Assembly: GCA_029204225.1 (NCBI GenBank)
Contig: CM055106.1
Coordinates: 6,408,603-6,472,602, forward strand
Length of the DNA stretch: 64,000 nt
Reading direction: 5' to 3'
Source of the DNA: Diphasiastrum complanatum
Lineage: Eukaryota; Streptophyta; Lycopodiopsida; Lycopodiales; Lycopodiaceae
Below the pieces are notes generated by a model. The model was not told where the DNA came from, made no database searches, and was given only the letters and a program-made list of their open reading frames with translations. The position numbers and the translations under genes were made by a program. Each line of letters begins with the position of its first letter. Within the stretch, counting starts at the first letter, position 1. Below are positions 1-10,600 of the stretch, in pieces.

Positions 1-39
1 AACTAATTAGGGTTGCCTCGAGATACACAAACTCTCCAA

Positions 40-470
40 CATAAAGGATGTTAAGCAAATGTTGTTTTCCAAATTTGACATGATAGATCTGGACGAAGCT
101 CACTACTATGTAGGAATTCAAATCCACAAAGATAGAGTGAGATGGATGATTTACATCACTTAGCAAAAGTATCTTCATAATATCCTTATCAGATATAATC
201 TAATTAATTGTAAAGAAGCTCACTCATCAATGGATCCAGACTTGCGATTGTCAAAGGACTAATGACCTCAGACAAAGCAAGAAAAGAAGCGAATGAGGGT
301 CTATACTTATCAGTTGATAGCTGGATCTTTCATGTATGCCATGGTCTATACCAGACTTGATATTTGTTTTTGCAGTTAGCTCACTAAGCCAATTTATGGC
401 AAATCTTGGCATGATCCATTGGAAGACTATTTGAAAAACTCTTGTATCCTTATAGATGGCCCTTGGGATT
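40..470 (+). pseudogene. Ty1/copia pol fragment (end of RT and connection)
   Basis: Conceptual translation with several stops gives the C-terminal part of a copia reverse transcriptase: a DLDEAHYYVGIQI block (usual DLGEAHYYLGI), then a QKYLHNIL-like block, SSMDPDLRLSKD and a GSFMYAMVYTRLDI block (usual GSLMYAMVGTRPDI). These blocks follow one another in the family's order just before RNase H. In-frame stops and loss of the catalytic core mark it as dead. The orientation agrees with the copia LTR piece near 1640-1900, so both are probably parts of one decayed element cut at the left window edge. I am fairly sure of the family and unsure of the ends. Confidence 0.75.
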
Positions 471-1080
471 CAAATCTTCTGTCAAGGTCTACCCAAGTAG
501 ATGAAATCATGGCCCATATGTATAACGATTGCCAACTGAAGATTCTCTACATTCTACTACATGATCCAAACCACCCAATCAACTAAAAAATGAGAGTCAA
601 AACTCCAATCAACCCTAAGTGTGTCCTTTCCAACGGATCAAGCTCTTAGAGATAAAACAATTTTTCATGCAAAATCAGTAATGTCATGCCCACGACTGGT
701 CTCGGGTAGCATGTCCATGCTAGGGATCAGTAGACCAACAACCCGTATGTTAATTGTGACTATAAGGGAATTGGGGCCCTTATGTGTATAAGGTCATAAT
801 TAATGGTTATAGGCCTAAACTCATGATGGTGGATTTGTATGGGTCTATTAGTGAGTCATTGGGAAACTGGATGACATGGCCCAGATAGGCTGCAGAGGTG
901 TCTAGTGAGGTGTTACAGTGCACTACTAGTGGTGCATGGGCCTTGGAGGGTATAAGTATACCTATCGGGCTCTCAATAGTGTTGGAAATCAAGTCCACAG
1001 TTGTCTCATTGAATAATACTTGGTAAAATACATGGGTTTTTGCTAGCAGTTCGACAACCTGCAATTTTACAGTGTCGAAT
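471..1080. other. Unassigned stretch between copia remnants
   Basis: No gene is recognised. The minus strand is open at 807-1064 (85 codons, containing a VVHCNTSLDTSAAYLGHVI block), but I cannot place it in a family and its codons do not look clearly constrained. The stretch probably belongs to the decayed copia element or to a later insertion in it. Confidence 0.4.
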
Positions 1081-1590
1081 CAGCCAAAGTCAACTTCATC
1101 GACTTTTCGACTAAACTACATCAAAGGGTATCCATTCCCGTCTAATTCTACATTTGAATGTCAAAGAATAATGAAGAACATCAAAGGCCTGATCACCATC
1201 GATTTCTTCAACAATCAAGTCACTCGACATCGAAGTCTTCAACTTCCTCGACAACTTTGTTCATCAATCGAAGTGTCCAACTTCGTTGATCAACCAAAGT
1301 GTCCGACTTCTTCATCAATCACTCGACTTCGACTTCTTCAACAATCAAGTCACTCGACTTCTTCCATCAATCAAAGTTTCCGAAGTCTTGGACTTTTTCA
1401 ACAATCAAGTCACTCGACTCCTTCCGTCAATCGAAGTCTCCAAAGTCTTCGACTTCTTCAACAATCAAGTCACTCGACTTCTTCTATCATCCGAAGTCAC
1501 CGAAGTCTCCGACTTCTTTAACAACTTCATTCATCAATCGAAGTGTCCGACTTCGTTCATCAACCGAAGTGTCCGAAGTCACCTGACCAT
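1081..1590. repeat. 60-bp minisatellite rich in GACTTC/GAAGTC
   Basis: The word ACAATCAAGTCACTCGAC recurs at 1211, 1341, 1401 and 1461. The last steps are exactly 60 bp and the first is 130 bp, roughly two units. Each unit is built from GACTTC and its complement GAAGTC, so local dyads such as CGAAGT-GTCC-GACTTCG are frequent. Because 60 is a multiple of three, all three + frames stay open for long distances (1072-1521, 1286-1678, 1299-1586). These open frames look like by-products of the repeat rather than genes. Confidence 0.85.
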
Positions 1591-1639
1591 GTACAGTTGT
1601 CATTCTATCATAGTAGTTCAACTATTCCTTGAGTGCGAC

Positions 1640-1900
1640 AAAGCACTTAGTAAGATGACAAACATTTATTGTAATTAGATACTTAAATCCGGTGTATAAA
1701 TATACCATCATCTCTATGTGATGCTCCATCCATAAGACAAATTTGAGCCTCCAAGTTACGTTGCCATACTGGTTATAATTTATTGTTGTGCTTCAATGTA
1801 ATATAACAGCAACACACTTTTCTATCTGTGTATAACAATGTAGATGAATGCTTATTGTGATGCACTTCGTTTCTGTTTGATCACGCTCAAATCTCAGGCC
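1640..1900 (+). mobile_element. Copia LTR fragment (inverted relative to the LTR at 13845-14390)
   Basis: About 100 bp at 1764-1862, including TTTTCTATCTGTGTATAAC and GTAGATGAATGCTT, match the reverse complement of 14275-14372 closely. That second site lies in the LTR of the minus-strand copia element. A TATA-like GTGTATAAATATACC sits at about 1695. The piece therefore marks the 3' LTR of the copia remnant at 40-470. Its ends are not defined. Confidence 0.65.
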
Positions 1901-2139
1901 CATGATTCTAAAATCACATTCCTTGTTCCTTTATCCAGACCCAAGCTCGTAAGTGCGGCCCGTATGGTCCACGAGCGAGTAAGGATGGATGACCGTGAGT
2001 GCCCAAAACAAAGGGTGCAAAATGGGGAGTGGCCCTAACCATGTTTGTATATTTTATATTTCATCAAAAAACTGACACCTGGCAGCAAACTTAAAGAAAA
2101 CTGGCTATTGCCAGTAATTGTGAGTCAAGGTTCTAGAGA

Positions 2140-2470
2140 CATCCATTGTTAGATGGATGGATGTACAAGCTGAATCCTGGCCGTTGGATTCAGCCATCGT
2201 GCGGCCAAGCTTTCGCGTCGAATTGTTATGACAGTTGGATAACGCTCTGGATGGATCTAGAAGGGCAATTCGATGAATCCTGGCCGTTGATTTGTGCAAT
2301 CGTGCGGCCGGGCTTTTATTTCAAAAGGCCGGGGCTAAGCGGGGCTTGCTCGTATAGCAAAAGAGAGAGACAAGCGTTAAGCGATGTCGGAGGCGATTTG
2401 TTAGTTTTGCAAGAGATTGGTGATCGCGATCATCTTCTGGAACATTGCATTGATCCAAGCTTTCTTGGAG
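2140..2470 (+). promoter_or_regulatory. Probable promoter and 5' leader exon of HSP90
   Basis: This segment is more GC-rich than its surroundings and precedes the HSP90 start. It holds an imperfect direct duplication around GAATCCTGGCCGTTG (about 2172 and 2276), each copy followed by ATCGTGCGGCC. A TTTTATTTCAAAA stretch near 2314 could serve as TATA. A heat-shock element core lies at 2435-2442, and a GAG|GTATCG donor-like site at 2470/2471 could end a non-coding first exon. The 111-codon open frame at 2146-2481 has no recognisable homology. Which part is transcribed cannot be told from sequence alone. Confidence 0.45.
2435..2442 (+). promoter_or_regulatory. Heat-shock element core TTCTGGAA
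   Basis: TTC-TG-GAA matches the nTTCnnGAAn core bound by heat-shock factor, and the next pentamer position reads TTG (TTC expected), a near-complete third unit. It lies upstream of an HSP90 gene, which makes it more likely to be meaningful. It would fall inside the proposed leader exon, so its role is uncertain. Confidence 0.4.
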
Positions 2471-2584
2471 GTATCGATTGATATGCGATTTGTCCCCTTT
2501 TCATTGAGATTGTTGCTTATTTTGCACGTTATTCCCTTTATTGCTTACATTTCTATCGTAACATAATCTGATAAATTATCAAAT

Positions 2585-3060
2585 TATGCAGTTTGTTCCT
2601 TCTGTTCTCTACATATGATGTTAAATAACTCTTCTAAATTGCTTCTGTTGGTTACATTTGATCTAAAGCGAATCTATTAATCTGCATGTTGTGAGTCGGA
2701 GTCACTTGTGACTTCTGTTGGTTACATATTATCTTAATTAACTCTGTTAGACCTGCAATTTGTCGTTTCTATTGGTTACGTATAAGCTTAAAAGACTCTG
2801 TTAAATAGTCAAATATGCAGGTTGTTAGTTCTGATGTGTACGTATGATCTTAAACAACTTTGCTATAATGCGTCCGTTAGTTACATTTGATCTTAAGCAA
2901 ATTTGATAATGTCTGCATTGTGGCTTCTCTTGGTTACAATTGATCTTAACCAGCTCTGTTTAATCTGCATGTTGCTGAGTCCGTTGGTTACATCTGATCT
3001 TATGCAACTTTGTAAACTCTGCAGGTTGTGGCTTCTGTTGGCTACATTCGATCTTGAATA
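2585..3060 (+). repeat. Degenerate ~54-bp tandem repeat in the HSP90 leader
   Basis: About nine units share the pattern CTTCTGTTGGTTACAT, then TGATCTTAA, an AACTCTGTTAA-like part and TCTGCATGTTGTG. The TACA/TACG anchor lies at 2610, 2653, 2723, 2777, 2839, 2882, 2935, 2989 and 3043, giving steps of 43, 70, 54, 62, 43, 53, 54 and 54 bp. The last unit runs to within about 15 bp of the start codon. Several units carry a pyrimidine stretch followed by TGCAG, a 3' splice-site-like word, the last at 3020-3024. A leader intron of about 2471-3024 would contain almost the whole array. Confidence 0.8.
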
Positions 3061-3073
3061 ATCTGGTTAAATC

Positions 3074-5660
3074 ATGGCTGATGCCGAAGCTACTCCAATG
3101 GAGGGCGATGTGGAGACATTCGCATTCCAGGCCGAGATTAACCAACTGTTGAGCTTGATAATTAACACTTTCTACAGCAATAAAGAAATTTTTCTGCGGG
3201 AGTTGATCAGCAACGCATCAGATGTAAGTTGATGGGGATTTCTTGTATTATATAGTAGGACAATATCGGTAGAATAACGCATAATGATCCAATAGTTGTG
3301 GAATACAACATAATGATGTCATTCTTGGTGTCCATGCTCCACTCTGATTTTTAACAGGCTCTGGATAAGATTCGGTTTGAGAGCCTAACGGACAAGAGCA
3401 AGATAGATGCGCAGCCAGAGTTATTTATTCACATTGTTCCTGACAAGACGAACAATACCCTGAGTATAATTGATAGTGGAATCGGGATGACAAAAGCGGG
3501 TTAGTATTTATTGTCTTGTATTCTAACATCACTTTTTCGCATTTTATTTTGGAGTGCAATGTACAATTGAATATTGGAAACTGTATCTTCATCAAAATGC
3601 GGATACATATTCCTGAACTTTTGGTGTATGAAACTTATTACTTCGTGCTTTGTGTTACAGATATGGTGAACAACTTGGGAACCATTGCCAGGTCTGGTAC
3701 CAAAGAGTTTATGGAAGCCTTAGCTGCAGGGGCTGATGTTAGCATGATTGGACAATTTGGAGTCGGATTTTACTCTTCCTATTTGGTTGCTGAGAAGGTG
3801 GTAGTCACCAGCAAACACAACGACGATGAACAGTACATATGGGAATCTCACGCGGGAGGATCTTTCACAGTTACCAAAGATGCCACAGGGGAACCTCTTG
3901 GTCGAGGAACTAAAATCACTCTTCATCTGAAGGAGGATCAGGTTAGAAATCCTTGTTTATCTTGTGATAGATTACACTTGAATGGATTTGTTTTTATTAT
4001 TCTTTAATGAACATTCTGTCATCCGTGTTTTTGCCGAGGATCTCATTGAATTGAGATATGATTCTGATTATGTCAATGTTGTGGTTTTCTGCTGCAGTTG
4101 GAGTATTTGGAAGAAAGGAGACTGAAGGATCTAGTCAAGAAGCACTCAGAGTTTATCAGCTATCCTATCTCTCTGTGGACCGAGAAAACCACTGAAAAAG
4201 AGGTTTCTGATGAGGAAGATGAGGAGGAAGAGAAGAAGGACGAAGAGGAAGGAAAGATCGAAGAGATTGACGAGGATAAGGACAAGAAGGACAAAAAGAA
4301 GAAGAAAGTGAAGGAAGTCTCTCATGAATGGAGTCTTATTAATAAGCAGAAGCCAATTTGGATGAGGAAGCCAGAGGATGTTACTAAGGATGAATATGCC
4401 GCTTTCTACAAGAGTCTCACCAATGACTGGGAGGAGCATTTAGCTGTGAAGCATTTCTCCGTTGAAGGGCAATTGGAGTTTAAGGCTGTGCTATTTGTTC
4501 CAAAGAGAGCACCCTTTGATTTATTTGATACTCGCAAGAAACTCAATAATATCAAGCTATATGTAAGACGTGTATTCATTATGGACAACTGTGAAGAGCT
4601 GATTCCTGAATACCTTGGATTTGTGAAAGGTGTAGTTGATTCTGAGGATCTTCCTCTCAACATTTCTAGAGAAACGCTGCAGCAAAACAAAATACTGAAG
4701 GTCATCAGGAAGAACCTGGTGAAAAAGTGCATCGAGATGTTTACAGCGATTGCCGAAAATAAAGAAGACTACAATAAGTTTTATGAAGCATTTTCCAAGA
4801 ATATTAAGCTTGGCATTCATGAAGACAGTCAAAACAGGGTCAAACTTGCTGATCTTCTTAGGTATCACTCTACCAAGAGTGGCGATGAGATGACAAGCTT
4901 GAAGGATTATGTAACAAGAATGAAGGAGGGGCAGAAAGACATCTTTTACATAACTGGTGAGAGCAAGAAAGCTGTGGAAAATTCTCCATTTTTAGAGAAG
5001 CTCAAGAGAAAAGGATACGAGGTTCTTTTCATGGTGGACGCGATCGACGAGTATGCTGTTGGCCAGTTGAAGGAATACGATGGCAAGAAGCTGGTGTCTG
5101 CGACCAAGGAGGGCTTAAAATTGGATGAATCCGAAGATGACATAAAGAAGAAAGAGGAGAAAAAAGCTAAATTTGAGAGCCTTTGCAAAGTAATCAAAGA
5201 CATTCTTGGTGAAAAGGTAGAGAAGGTTGTAGTCTCTGATCGCATTGTGGATTCGCCTTGCTGTCTGGTCACTGGAGAGTACGGCTGGACTGCCAACATG
5301 GAGCGTATCATGAAGGCGCAAGCCTTGCGTGACAGCAGCATGTCAAGCTACATGTCAAGTAAGAAAACCATGGAGATTAATCCAGAAAATGCAATCATGG
5401 ACGAGTTGAGAAAGAGAGCCGAGGCAGATAAAAACGATAAGTCGGTGAAGGATCTTGTGCTCCTACTATTTGAGACCGCGCTTCTGACGTCGGGTTTCAG
5501 CTTGGATGATCCCAGCACTTTTGGAGCCAGGATTCACAGGATGTTGAAACTGGGATTGAGTATTGATGATGATATCACAGAAACCGAGACAGACGTTGAC
5601 ATGCCTCCTTTGGAAACAGATGTCGATGCAGAGGGTAGTAGAATGGAGGAGGTTGATTAG
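3074..5660 (+). CDS. HSP90: Cytosolic heat-shock protein 90 chaperone
   Basis: This is an ATP-dependent chaperone of the cytosol. Four coding exons are read: 3074-3223, 3358-3499, 3661-3941 and 4098-5660. All introns have GT/AG ends and the join gives 711 aa, normal for plant cytosolic HSP90. The N-terminal GHKL ATPase shows [11 protein letters not shown] (catalytic Glu43, Asn47), IDSGIGMT (Asp89) and [12 protein letters not shown] highly acidic then lysine-rich linker follows at about residues 220-265. The middle domain keeps [12 protein letters not shown] with its ATP-contacting Arg, and the C-terminal dimerisation domain ends in MEEVD, the dock for TPR co-chaperones. The absence of a targeting peptide and the MEEVD end exclude organelle and ER paralogues. 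The ATG is the first in frame and gives the expected N-terminus. The gene is intact. Confidence 0.97.
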
Positions 5661-5935
5661 ATGAGCAGGTACAAAATTGATCAGCTTTATTCTGAAAACT
5701 TGGGAGGAAAGAAATAGGCCAATACTAGTACATGGATTTGGAAGTTCTAATCTCAGCTATGTGTTACAACAGAGTATGCGAGCTAGATATAGAGGGCTTT
5801 GAACACTTCTGAGTAGATGTACGTTCCTGTTGATGTGCTGAAAAACTTTTGTTTAAGCTACTCCATTTTTGAACAACATGAATGAGCAAAATACATGGCA
5901 TTTTTTTTTGTGCATAGAAGAAGACAATAAATGAT
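5661..5935 (+). other. Probable HSP90 3' UTR
   Basis: No coding signal follows the TAG. An AATAAA-type poly(A) signal lies at about 5926 (GACAATAAATG), which would give a 3' UTR of roughly 280 nt. Confidence 0.5.
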
Positions 5936-6008
5936 GGTTACTCTCTGGACATTAATTATTCTCTGCTTCATCTTTCTCCAGCTTACGTTTTTCTGTCTAA
6001 GACGCTCC

Positions 6009-6215
6009 TCAAAACAACTCTGTATCTTGACCTGCAACAGCTGGTTTCTTTCCTTCAGTTTCCTTTGCGGCATTGAGCTTTTCTGCGTGCAATATCTTGT
6101 CAGACTGATCTTCATGTTCCGCTGGGTCCTGTTCGACCTTTGCGGAAACCACCAAAAAACTTCCCACCAGTATGATTTCAATTTCATCATGCGTGCTACT
6201 TATTTATACCTTGGT
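6009..6215 (-). CDS. Unassigned short ORF, possibly a 3' exon remnant
   Basis: A stop-free minus-strand frame of about 69 codons ends with TGA at 6009-6011. It opens with a short hydrophobic run (EIILVGSFLVVSAKV) and continues with a very polar tail rich in E, K, D and Q (for example EQDPAEHEDQSDK and KETEGKKPAVAGQDTELF). The composition resembles the cytosolic tail of a membrane protein, but no family is recognised and no start codon or upstream exon could be found. It converges with HSP90. It may be a decayed exon or chance. Confidence 0.25.
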
Positions 6216-7075
6216 AAAAGATGATCTAGTTTGCCTGCCAGCGAGCAATACTTTGGAGTGATTTAATTTAAGTTTTCAAAAGTGTGTGTGTACCAGCGGA
6301 AAAGAATTTCATTTGGCTAGCTTTGATGCTTTATTACCAAGTTTGCTCTCCCAGGTGCTAGAGACTCGAGAGAATGGGTGAACGAGTTCACCGAGTCAGT
6401 GCATGGCACACTGCTCAGGTGAACGTGCCACATAGAGATATGCCCTTAACCTCCCAAGTTAGGGTTCTCAAGCCACTTTATTTCAATCTCCATAATTTTT
6501 TATAGCACAATCCACCACAATTTTTCCTTTTTCCGATACTTCCATCGTCAGTAGTAGTACCAATAGCATTGGGAAATCTTCTAAAAATGACACTTGTTTA
6601 TGTAGTCATGAATGTCTAGACTGAGGAGGCTTGAGATTATTTTAACAAAGAGAGTTTAGAATAATTCAACAAAGATCTAAGTTATTTTGAACAAATCACA
6701 TGAACTTGACAATTTCAAAATTCTGACTCGAAGAATTTCAACTTTTAACATCAAATCTGAAATTATAAATACAAGTGTCATGTTCCAATCATAGCATCGT
6801 AAGTTCTTATCCATTCATAAACAATTAAATTAACATGGTCAAAGCTCTAAGAACTCAAAAACAAAAAGTCAAGAATCAAGAAACTAAACAAAATAGAGAA
6901 ACTTCATCAAATTATTGTAGGCAATTAGAGGTGGATATCTCCATTATATGATAATTCATTATATAAGGGCCGATTGCTAGAGCATGATCAAGGTCTTATG
7001 TGGTGGTGGCACACAAACCACCAAAGGCAAAAGCCATAGCTCATTAAAGAGTTGTTCCTAAATTTCATAAGAGAA

Positions 7076-7177
7076 AGTTTAAATTAGATGAAACTAGAAT
7101 AGCCTTCGAATTTAGCATGATTTAGAGAGTTCAAATTAGATGAAAGTAGAATAGTCTTCGAATTTAGCATGATTTTA
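7076..7177. repeat. Imperfect 52-bp tandem duplication
   Basis: AAATTAGATGAAACTAGAAT at 7081 recurs as AAATTAGATGAAAGTAGAAT at 7133. Both copies continue with a TTCGAATTTAGCATGATTT segment, with few mismatches. Confidence 0.8.
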
Positions 7178-7583
7178 GTTATATATAGTCCTTTCATTGT
7201 AAAAATATGTAGAAACTAGTCAGTAGTTTATTGCCAAGTGGCACCATTATGGATGGCCAAATGTCACACACTCTTGTACATAGGTAAAGGTGATTGAAGT
7301 CCATTTAGATGCTTAGAGGTGCCGAATTGAGCCTCAAAATCAAGGTCCTAAATTATAGGCACTAGGGGAGTTTTGAGCTCCAAAAGGGCCTTATAAGAAC
7401 TCGTCCAAAGATCCCTTTTTGTATTATTAAAAAATTATAACATTATTTTCAACTAATACCTTTGACTTGCCATAAATTTTTAATCGAGCTCGAAAATATG
7501 TCATGTAAGATATTATTGGAAAGCGCTCGTCAAAGCGCTTTCCATTGCACTAAACTCCGCTGAAACAAACTTACCACTAAAAA

Positions 7584-7688
7584 GTTATGCCATTTTTAAT
7601 GTGGACTCAAATGTTGCGTTACATAGAAGCCACTAGGTTATGCCATTTTTAATGTGGACTCAAATGTTGCGTTACATAGAAGCCACTA
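7584..7688. repeat. Near-perfect 53-bp tandem duplication
   Basis: GTTATGCCATTTTTAATGTG starts at 7584 and again at 7637, and both copies run unchanged to AGAAGCCACTA. The identity points to a recent duplication at the edge of the Helitron remnant. Confidence 0.9.
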
Positions 7689-7699
7689 CGTCAAGAAAC

Positions 7700-10600
7700 A
7701 ATGGGGCCACATGTACATAAAAAGTGAAAGAAAAAGGAAAAAAGAATTTTGAAAAGAGGCCCTTTTAACATTGGGACCTTCTCTAATGCTGATTTTGAGG
7801 AATTTTGGTGACAATGCATGTGACACATCAATCTAACCGCCAAGTTGGTGTGATTGCAAGCATCTCTGAACGACAAAAACGACTCACCATCAACTGTGCG
7901 CAAGTCCTCAAACCCTTTTGCACCTCTTACATGAGCCAAAAGAACTCGCAAATAAAATCGTTCTCCTTCGGACGGATGGACAAAATACATACGTCCAATG
8001 GCCGAAATGGACTGTGCATTGATTCTACGGGTCCACCTTTGCACTCTCCTGTTGTAAACGTAAAACCGTGGCAAGTCTTGGTACAAAAACTCTCGGGCCT
8101 CTGAATCGCCACTTCTATTCAGTTCAAAAAAAATTGTCAAAGTGGTACTCGAATGACGTTTTATGACCTCCTCTAAATCGGCTCCCTCAGTAAAGTAAAC
8201 CAACTCCTGTCTAGCTTATGAGCACCCATAGAAAGCCCAAACAGTCGCCAGCAAGCCTCACTTGTAGAGAAATATCGAGCAATAAAAAATTGTTCTATCT
8301 CATTGACTGGCACAACTGTCTGACCACCACCCTCTACAGCCGCTGCCGTAATCATATATGGTCCCTTGTGCACGTACTTGTACAAATACTTCACGCTACA
8401 TATATGTACACATATCTCTACGTTGATGTGACACTGAAAATGTAGTGTCAACCATCTGTTGTACGGTACTACCCACCTGTTATCTAATTCTATTCCATGT
8501 GACTTCACCTTCTCTCATTGTCTCTACGCCTATACGAAAGATACCCATTCACTACCATTGTTTCATCAATGAAATTCCTTGGGTAGTTCTTCGAGCATTT
8601 TCCATCCTTCATGCACGGTGCATTTGGAAAAGATATTCCGCATAGACCGTGCACCATACAGGTCCTCACTATCTCATACAACTCCGGATCATCCCCCCTC
8701 ACAGGAATCTATGCACATACAATACAATCATAATCTCCACAATGATGGGTTTGCTCCGTTCCTCCAATATAATTAATAGGTGGGCATGATTTGGGTTTGC
8801 TGTCATTGTGATAAACAAATCGGGAGAACTCAACTCCCTAACGACGACCATAGCATCCCGGTACTGTTGATGCATATGACGCGGTGAACCGATATAAGAC
8901 GATGGAAGCACTATTCGCTGTCCTATGTCGCTGGCGGAATGAGCTCCAAGGGCATCAATGATGCCACTACGAATCTCTCTACGAAATCTATCTCCATTGT
9001 TACAGACATACTCTTGCAATAGCCTTCCACCCAAATATATAGGTGAAACATGCTCTGCTCGTACCTGTAAATGGTAGCTGTAAAACTCTCGAATGGTGAC
9101 AACTTTGTGTCCACCCTCTAATTGCTCTTTAGGAGCATCTGAATGTATACCATCACATCTATCATAATCATCACCACGTGTCACATCTCTCATACACATA
9201 TGTGGAATCCCATGATACCACCCATAGGTACCGTAAGGAAAGATGAGGAAAAAATACAAGGCATCATACGATGAATGACACTCTGTGATATGCTGCAGAC
9301 CATCCTAAAGGGAGTGCAATATGATATCACGGACTCCGTCGCTCGGGTCTCATCTATAGGCATAAGCACTGCAATCTCATTGCTCGTAGGAGCATTGAAC
9401 TGTCTATTTGCTCTACTCTGTGAACAACTAGACACTATGCGAAGTCGAATATCCTTTGCGACATTCTCTCGCATGATTCGAGCAACATTCTTAAAATGTT
9501 GCACGAATGGATTCACATCCATCATCATGCTTTGCAAAAGGGAGAGAACGTCACGCCTAAGGTCGGGATTTAGAAATAATCTCTGATCTAATTGCAAATC
9601 ATCACCTTCCATGATGTAGATATGCGAAAACGACGATCTATCTAAGGGCAACAGACCACCAATATGATGATACAATTGGCCAGACACTCTAAATGTATAC
9701 GCGCCGCCTACAGAGTTGGCAGTGGATCTATCTAGATTCACTCCAAGAGATGCAAAGGCCAAGGAGTTATTATAACTCTGAACGTGTTTTCTAAAATGAG
9801 CTCCCACGTCATCAAAGACGTTTACAAATTAAGGAGATAAAGAGGCTGTGATGGCATCAAAGGCAAACGCACCTCGCCTTTCATGCAACAGAAAGAGCTA
9901 TTTTTTTTTTGCTTTCCATTGCATGGTTGAACAACGACTACACACAAACTCCATCCCCCCCAAATCAGGACACATTGGTCTATCAAACGATCTGGCCACC
10001 TCAACAACCTACCTACAGAATGTGCAGGCAAAATCCTACCCAAAAATCTTCGTTTTGCATTCATTCTTATGCTTCATCCTTCTAGCTCTAGCAGATCTAG
10101 ACTCTGCCTCAGGGGTCCTATAAGAAGGGTGGCTACGCACTTCCTCAGGTGTACCAAACTCCACTGAACTCGGTTCAACCCTCTCAATTTTGTCTCTATC
10201 TCTCACTGTCGCACTTACTCTATCCCAATATCTCCTCTTAGCAACATATCTACGTCTCATTCTTCTAACCTTGGCCAATCTTGACTCCTTTCCAGGGGTC
10301 CTATATGATGGATGGTTACGCATCTCTACGGGCGTAACATATATAACAGATATCGAATCTACTCCCTCAAATGATTCTCTACCTCTAACCGACGTACAAA
10401 CCATCTCTATATTGTCAACATTGGACATCGGATCCAAGGGGATAGACGAAGTCGCAACCGCACCTAAAGACGTCAAACAAATCCCTACACCTATTTCTAG
10501 ACCTCTTGTCAAAGAACCGACATGTGTGATGGACCCTATTTCGAATGTACTCAACAAGACATCCTCATGTAAACCCAATCTTTCTACTGACATACCAACG

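Larger units (their letters stand above)
6220..7690. other. Intergenic AT-rich DNA with small tandem duplications
   Basis: No gene or TE protein is recognised. Two short tandem duplications with steps near 52-53 bp occur here and are listed separately. Confidence 0.5.

Noticed and set aside
1072-1678. Overlapping open frames of 95-149 codons suggesting a gene
   Set aside because: They are produced by the stop-free 60-bp tandem repeat in all three frames; no family motif is present.
2146-2481. 111-codon ORF upstream of HSP90
   Set aside because: It has no recognisable homology, lies in promoter/leader sequence and contains a direct duplication; more likely regulatory DNA.
4146-5341. Long minus-strand ORFs under HSP90 exon 4
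   Set aside because: They are shadows of the HSP90 coding strand with no homology of their own.
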